This document shows positions 5,710-8,924 of a DNA stretch of 8,924 bases, piece after piece. The notes beneath the pieces were generated by a model, which ran no database searches, was not told the DNA's origin, and saw only the letters and a program-made list of their open reading frames with translations. The stretch comes from Candidatus Heimdallarchaeota archaeon (GTDB taxonomy: Archaea; Asgardarchaeota; Heimdallarchaeia; Heimdallarchaeales; Kariarchaeaceae), in the NCBI GenBank assembly GCA_030668165.1, contig DAOUUM010000090.1, forward strand, positions 1 to 8,924, read 5' to 3'. The translations under genes were made by a program, and so were the position numbers. Numbering within the stretch: the first letter of the stretch is position 1; each line of letters starts with the position of its first letter.

Positions 5710-6171
5710 ATGATATCAGAATACATTAAAATAAGAGGACGTGAATATACGTTCATGTCAGTCGAAGATGATATTTCAAACGTTGTGGATGAACTCAAGT
5801 ATGGACATCCTGAGACAAGGAAAGCAGCTGCTATTCGATTGGGTAGAATCAGAGACAAAAGGGTCATTCCTTACTTGGTTAAGGCTATGCTCACAGATAC
5901 CTATCTCTGGACAAGAATTTCAGCCATCCAAAGTCTGACATGGATAGCAGATCAATCAATTATTGAGGACATTATATCAGTTGCAAGAAATGATAAGGAG
6001 GAACTAGTTAGGAAAACAGCCATTGAAACTCTTGGGGCCTTCAAAAATGAAGAGGCTATTGATCCATTATATGAAATCGTTAAAGAGGAAGGTTGCCCGT
6101 CTGAACTGGTAAGAGTTGCATCTATAGCCATTGAGAAAATCAGAGGGACTACCTCGGATATATCATCGTAA
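5710..6171 (+). CDS. HEAT-repeat protein (PBS-lyase/HEAT type)
   Basis: This is a 153-residue, probably cytoplasmic scaffold-type protein. Residues ~20-150 form about four consecutive ~31-residue helical repeats. Examples are HPETRKAAAIRLGRIRDKRVIPYLVKAM, DTYLWTRISAIQSLTWIADQSIIEDIISV and DKEELVRKTAIETLGAFKNEEAIDPLYEIV, followed by a shorter SELVRVASIAIEKIR. The pattern of R-x-x-A-x-x-x-L-G followed by D-x-x-x-x-I-x-x-L is typical of the HEAT/phycocyanobilin-lyase-like family, whose members bind protein partners and are not necessarily enzymes. Nothing here indicates a lyase role. The start at ATG 5710 is supported by an A/T-rich element ~26 bases upstream. An alternative ATG at 5755 (residue 16) follows tatata at 5693 and would still keep all the repeats. 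The gene is divergent from the polymerase-subunit gene. Confidence 0.88.
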   Translation: MISEYIKIRGREYTFMSVEDDISNVVDELKYGHPETRKAAAIRLGRIRDKRVIPYLVKAMLTDTYLWTRISAIQSLTWIADQSIIEDIISVARNDKEELVRKTAIETLGAFKNEEAIDPLYEIVKEEGCPSELVRVASIAIEKIRGTTSDISS

Positions 6172-6216
6172 TTTCTTCTTATCAAAAATAATTCATTAGA
6201 TTTTCACAAGATCAGT

Positions 6217-6249
6217 TACTTTATTTTCTCCCCTTATTCAGTTTCTTTG
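6217..6249 (+). terminator. Pyrimidine/T-rich tract after the HEAT-repeat gene
   Basis: This is a run of T-rich segments on the + strand (ttattttctcccc, then gtttcttt), 46 bases beyond the HEAT-repeat stop and before the DUF2797 promoter region. Archaeal termination often uses such T tracts without a hairpin. The support is compositional only. Confidence 0.25.
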
Positions 6250-6254
6250 GTGTT

Positions 6255-6263
6255 GTTAAATTA
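6255..6263 (+). promoter_or_regulatory. Weak TATA-like element for the DUF2797 gene
   Basis: The sequence gttaaatta is centred ~28 bases before the TTG at 6287, matching the spacing seen at the other + strand genes. An in-frame stop at 6257 closes the frame just upstream, which helps to define TTG 6287 as the start. Confidence 0.3.
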
Positions 6264-6286
6264 CTGAGAATATCTTTGTAAAGGTC

Positions 6287-7195
6287 TTGTGGAATACAGA
6301 GCCCGTAGAGGCCAACATTCTTTACTTTGCAAAGGGTCAAGAGAAGCAGAATTTGCACAAAATTGTACCTGGTGAGGAAATAAACATTGCCTTTCTGGAT
6401 CAAAAACTCTGTATCGGGGTGGAGGAGAAGACCAGTAAGTGGATTTCTTGTATTACAAACAACAAAAAAGATAATCCTGAATTTACGAAGGAAAATAGAG
6501 TGGATCAGAAATTTAAGCAGTGTTTCAGGTGCAGACAACACAGTTTTTTCAATTGTAGAATGACATGCACAGGTGATATTTGCATACCAAATCCACTTAC
6601 CGCAAAAGCATATTGTGAACCTCCACAAACCAAGGTATACCTCACCAGTATTGCTGATAAGCTAAAAATTGGGGTCAGTCTTGGTTCTTTCAGACGATTC
6701 TTGGAACAGGGAAGCGACTACGCAGCAATCATTGCCAAAACAAAGGGATTGGAGGCGAGAAGAATAGAAACAAGGGGTGCTAGTGAATTGGGACTTGTCT
6801 TGCAGGTGAGAAATTCATACAAGATTAAAAATCTCAAACCCCTTCCAAGGAATGAAGCAATCAAGAGAATCAATGATAAGGTTGAGAAAATTTCACCTAT
6901 TGCAAGAGAAGTATTGTCAAGTGTTGAAGGTGAACACTTTATTCCTGCAGAAATTATAGAATTAGGAAAGTATTATGGGGATCTAAATTTCACTCAGAGT
7001 ATCACAGAGATAGTTCCCAAAGCTGGAAAAGAATTTGGAGGAAGAATAGTCGCAATAAAGGGGTCCATACTTGTGATTGAGCAATCTAATAATTATTTTG
7101 CCTTGGATATGAAAAAAATGATCTCACAAACATTCAAATTTCTAGAAAGGAAAGCCAAAATGAGGATTACATCAGCAATCGATGATTGGTTCTAA
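6287..7195 (+). CDS. DUF2797 family Cys-rich protein, possible GIY-YIG-like core
   Basis: This 302-residue protein starts at TTG 6287; the frame closes upstream at 6257 and no ATG or GTG lies between. Residues 79-110 carry a Cys cluster (C79-x2-C82, C90-x3-C94, C99 and C110) with ICIPNPLTAKAYC, likely a metal-binding site. The segment KVYLTSIADKLKIGVSLGSFRRFLEQGSDYAA (116-147), followed by ARRIETRGA, matches the DUF2797 signature. I infer resemblance to the GIY-YIG fold from the VYL, KIG, Arg and Glu order, as in T5orf172/MUG113-like proteins, but nuclease activity is not shown. The C-terminal ~100 residues include a beta-rich GGRIVAIKGSILVIE segment. The molecular role of the family is not established to my knowledge. 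The gene stands between HEAT-repeat and CYTH genes, each apparently with its own promoter. Confidence 0.85.
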   Translation: MWNTEPVEANILYFAKGQEKQNLHKIVPGEEINIAFLDQKLCIGVEEKTSKWISCITNNKKDNPEFTKENRVDQKFKQCFRCRQHSFFNCRMTCTGDICIPNPLTAKAYCEPPQTKVYLTSIADKLKIGVSLGSFRRFLEQGSDYAAIIAKTKGLEARRIETRGASELGLVLQVRNSYKIKNLKPLPRNEAIKRINDKVEKISPIAREVLSSVEGEHFIPAEIIELGKYYGDLNFTQSITEIVPKAGKEFGGRIVAIKGSILVIEQSNNYFALDMKKMISQTFKFLERKAKMRITSAIDDWF

Positions 7196-7221
7196 AGACC
7201 TATTAGTTCAGTCAGACTAAG

Positions 7222-7230
7222 TTTTTATAA
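7222..7230 (+). promoter_or_regulatory. TATA box for the CYTH gene
   Basis: The sequence tttttataa is centred about 26 bases before GTG 7252, the textbook spacing for a leaderless archaeal start. Between it and the GTG is a near-perfect direct repeat, ttaattagtg (7234-7243) and ttaatttagtg (7244-7254), whose second copy includes the start codon. Confidence 0.55.
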
Positions 7231-7251
7231 GGATTAATTAGTGTTAATTTA

Positions 7252-7791
7252 GTGATTGAAGTAGAGATTAAACTGAAAGCAGACCACAATTCTGTCAGAA
7301 AGCAACTTAAGAAACTGAATGCTGATTTTATTAAGAATGAAGTAAACAATGATATTTATTTCCAACATCCCAACCGAGACTTCATTGCTGAGGACAGAAC
7401 ACTTAGAATCAGATCCACCAACACTGAGACCATAATGACATATAAAGGGCCTAAATTAAATAAAGAATCAAAATCAAGAAAAGAAATCAATATTAAAATC
7501 GACAATTATGATAATATCTTGGATGTACTTGATGAGTTGGATTTTAAGAAATCGGGTTCAGTTTACAAACAAAGAGAATACTGGAGGATAAATAATATAA
7601 TTATTACCCTTGATAATATTGAAAAAATTGGTGAATATGTGGAATTTGAAAGTGAGATTGAGGATGAATCTGAATTGGATAATGAGGTCAGTAAACTAAA
7701 AGCATTGATTAGGAACCTAGAACTGGATCCTGATAAACAAATACGTGATTCTTACCAATGGTTGATTGAGAATTATAAAATTAATTCGTAA
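7252..7791 (+). CDS. CYTH-domain protein (class IV adenylate cyclase/thiamine-triphosphatase-like triphosphate tunnel enzyme)
   Basis: This 179-residue protein is the usual length for a single CYTH domain. GTG 7252 is chosen because the diagnostic motif must be at the N-terminus: E3-x-E5-x-K7 (MIEVEIKLK). Further family marks follow in order: NNDIYFQHPNRDF (32-44), LRIR (51-54), TYKGPK (63-68), RKEI (76-79), YKQREYWR (105-112), ITLDNIEKIGEYVEFE (118-133), and the final SYQWLIE. These supply the basic and acidic side chains that line the tunnel binding a triphosphate and divalent metal. Members hydrolyse tripolyphosphate or thiamine triphosphate, or cyclise ATP; archaeal single-domain members are often labelled CyaB without proof. 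I favour a soluble inorganic or organic triphosphatase, but the substrate cannot be read from the sequence. The gene has its own TATA box and lies 56 bases after DUF2797. Confidence 0.93.
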   Translation: MIEVEIKLKADHNSVRKQLKKLNADFIKNEVNNDIYFQHPNRDFIAEDRTLRIRSTNTETIMTYKGPKLNKESKSRKEINIKIDNYDNILDVLDELDFKKSGSVYKQREYWRINNIIITLDNIEKIGEYVEFESEIEDESELDNEVSKLKALIRNLELDPDKQIRDSYQWLIENYKINS

Positions 7792-7813
7792 AACCGACTT
7801 GATTTGCCAAAAG

Positions 7814-7824
7814 CTAAAAATAAA
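7814..7824 (+). promoter_or_regulatory. TATA-like element for the propeller gene
   Basis: The sequence ctaaaaataaa is preceded by a purine-rich ccaaaag that could act as BRE. Its centre is ~28 bases upstream of the proposed TTG start at 7848, matching the arrangement at the CYTH gene. Confidence 0.4.
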
Positions 7825-7847
7825 GCGAATACAGAACTATATCAATC

Positions 7848-8924
7848 TTGATCTCTTTTAGTATCTCTTCTGATGATCCATTTTATTCGGTATTACTTGA
7901 AACCGGAACTGATACAGTCTATCTAGGTACAACCAAGGGTTGTATTGAGATATGGAATCTTAAAGATAGAGAGAAAAAAGGTGAGCTCAGATACCTGACC
8001 TTCAATGAATTTGGTGAGGCAATTCCGGTTGATGACCCTGTGGTCAATATTGCTGCACCTTTGGATTTCAAATATGTGTATGCCTTTATGGGAAATGCAG
8101 CCTACTGTGTGGATCCCAAACTCAAAATTATAGTGCAGGAAATTCCTATTAGTGAACGAGTGATATTTGGTTGTGTGGCTCCCTTAACAGGTGAGATAGG
8201 AGTTGTTACAGAACCCGGATATTTTTCTTTGTGGTCAATTGCATTTGAGGAGAGAATGTCAAGTCATGAATTCTTATTCCTAATTCAAGATGCTTATTTA
8301 ATCCAGGATTATGACAGTAAGAAGCTAATTCTTGTATTGAAGGATGACCGGGTAATTTTAGTTAATTTTAATGAGCCGCAAACCTACATCTTGGACACGA
8401 CCCTTCCAGAAATTAGCCAGGTAATAAGCACTCATTGGTTTGATAGAAATGAAAAATATTTTGTGTTCATAGATGATGATGGAAAGATGGAGGTGAGAGA
8501 TAATAAATTCAAACACGATAAGATTGGAAACCATTCTCTGACCGATGGTGGAATTCTTCAAATGGCAGATAAGGTGAGAGAACTGGTAACAATCCTGGAT
8601 GAGCAATCTGAGGATGAACGAGTTTATATTGAGGATGACAGATTATCCCGAAGGAGCAAGGATAGATACAGCGCGGAGATTGATCAGATCTCAAATAAGG
8701 ATACTAGCAGGAGAATTACCACTGAAAAAATTGATTTAATCAACGAGGATACAAAAACTCTGTCCTATGCTTTTCAGGAATATTTATCTGATGATCTGCA
8801 CGACAAGGCTCAGGCGACGGGTGTGATCTCTAAGATTGCAGGAAGACACAGTATCGATCTGGAATATGTGCTGTACGTGTTGAAGTATCATCCTGATAAA
8901 CGGGATGAGTACCTTGAATTGGCC
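7848..8924 (+). CDS. Beta-propeller (WD-like) protein with a charged helical C-terminal region (3' partial)
   Basis: The frame is open from an in-frame stop at 7821 to the end of the window, giving 359 residues without a stop codon; the gene continues beyond. TTG 7848 is the proposed start because it is the only usual start codon between the stop and the conserved region, with a TATA-like element at the right distance. The first in-frame ATG (8088, residue 81) would delete the best motif. Residues 24-38 (VYLGTTKGCIEIWNL) look like a WD40 blade and GYFSLWSI (around Trp129) like another. Alternating strands continue to about residue 240, including YFVFIDDDGKMEVRD. A highly charged segment (EQSEDERVYIEDDRL) follows. 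The last ~55 residues (from LSYAFQEYLSDDL) appear alpha-helical. No signal peptide is seen. It probably has a scaffold or interaction role; the family is not identified. Confidence 0.75.
   Translation, partial: MISFSISSDDPFYSVLLETGTDTVYLGTTKGCIEIWNLKDREKKGELRYLTFNEFGEAIPVDDPVVNIAAPLDFKYVYAFMGNAAYCVDPKLKIIVQEIPISERVIFGCVAPLTGEIGVVTEPGYFSLWSIAFEERMSSHEFLFLIQDAYLIQDYDSKKLILVLKDDRVILVNFNEPQTYILDTTLPEISQVISTHWFDRNEKYFVFIDDDGKMEVRDNKFKHDKIGNHSLTDGGILQMADKVRELVTILDEQSEDERVYIEDDRLSRRSKDRYSAEIDQISNKDTSRRITTEKIDLINEDTKTLSYAFQEYLSDDLHDKAQATGVISKIAGRHSIDLEYVLYVLKYHPDKRDEYLELA

Noticed and set aside
6221..6628. 135-codon open frame on the minus strand across the start of the DUF2797 gene
   Set aside because: It overlaps a recognisable conserved family and shows no domain; its Cys-rich look comes from the opposite strand.
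7203..7220. Five-base hairpin (ttagt, 8-base loop, actaa) before the CYTH TATA box
   Set aside because: The arms are short and A/T-rich, expected by chance, and the position is not that of a terminator with a T tract.
1..8924. CRISPR array, toxin-antitoxin pair, restriction system or other defence island
   Set aside because: No regularly spaced repeats or recognisable defence genes were found. The nuclease-like folds in the polymerase subunit and DUF2797 are better explained by their own families.

Overview
The window looks archaeal. The strongest marker is a gene whose C-terminus is the RNA polymerase subunit Rpo5/RpoH (Rpb5) assembly domain. Several genes also lack a convincing Shine-Dalgarno and instead have an A/T-rich TATA-like element about 20-30 bases upstream of an ATG, GTG or TTG start, as expected for leaderless archaeal transcripts. 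The sequence is AT-rich. The polymerase subunit carries a eukaryote-like N-terminal jaw region, and a WD-like propeller protein is also present. Together these make an Asgard-type archaeon (perhaps a Heimdallarchaeia relative) my best guess, but that placement is an inference and not proven by the window.

Layout. At 1-389 (+) lies the 3' end of an unrecognised acidic protein. At 487-2190 (+) is a XerC/D-like tyrosine-recombinase fold that has lost its catalytic residues, including the tyrosine, and has gained a long Pro/Gly-rich, acidic-ended tail. It converges, with one base between the stop codons, on a cytoplasmic gamma-glutamyltranspeptidase-family gene (2192-3799, -). Upstream of that on the same strand is the Rpo5/RpoH fusion (3859-5298, -). 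A 411-base divergent intergenic region follows, holding two perfect inverted repeats and an orphan BRE/TATA-like element. Then, all on +, come a HEAT-repeat protein (5710-6171), a DUF2797 Cys-rich protein (6287-7195, TTG start), a CYTH triphosphate-tunnel enzyme (7252-7791, GTG start), and the 5' part of a beta-propeller-like protein (7848 to the end, TTG start) that runs off the window.

How the genes relate. No metabolic pathway or defence system links them. Most appear to be separately promoted housekeeping or regulatory genes. The outstanding object is the 479-residue RNA polymerase subunit. Its last ~190 residues reproduce the jaw-plus-assembly architecture of eukaryotic Rpb5, whereas typical archaeal RpoH has only the ~80-residue assembly domain. 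In front of that sit two further segments with the same core pattern, suggesting a triplicated jaw module. The second notable object is the catalytically dead recombinase, which looks like a domesticated DNA-binding protein rather than a mobile-element integrase.
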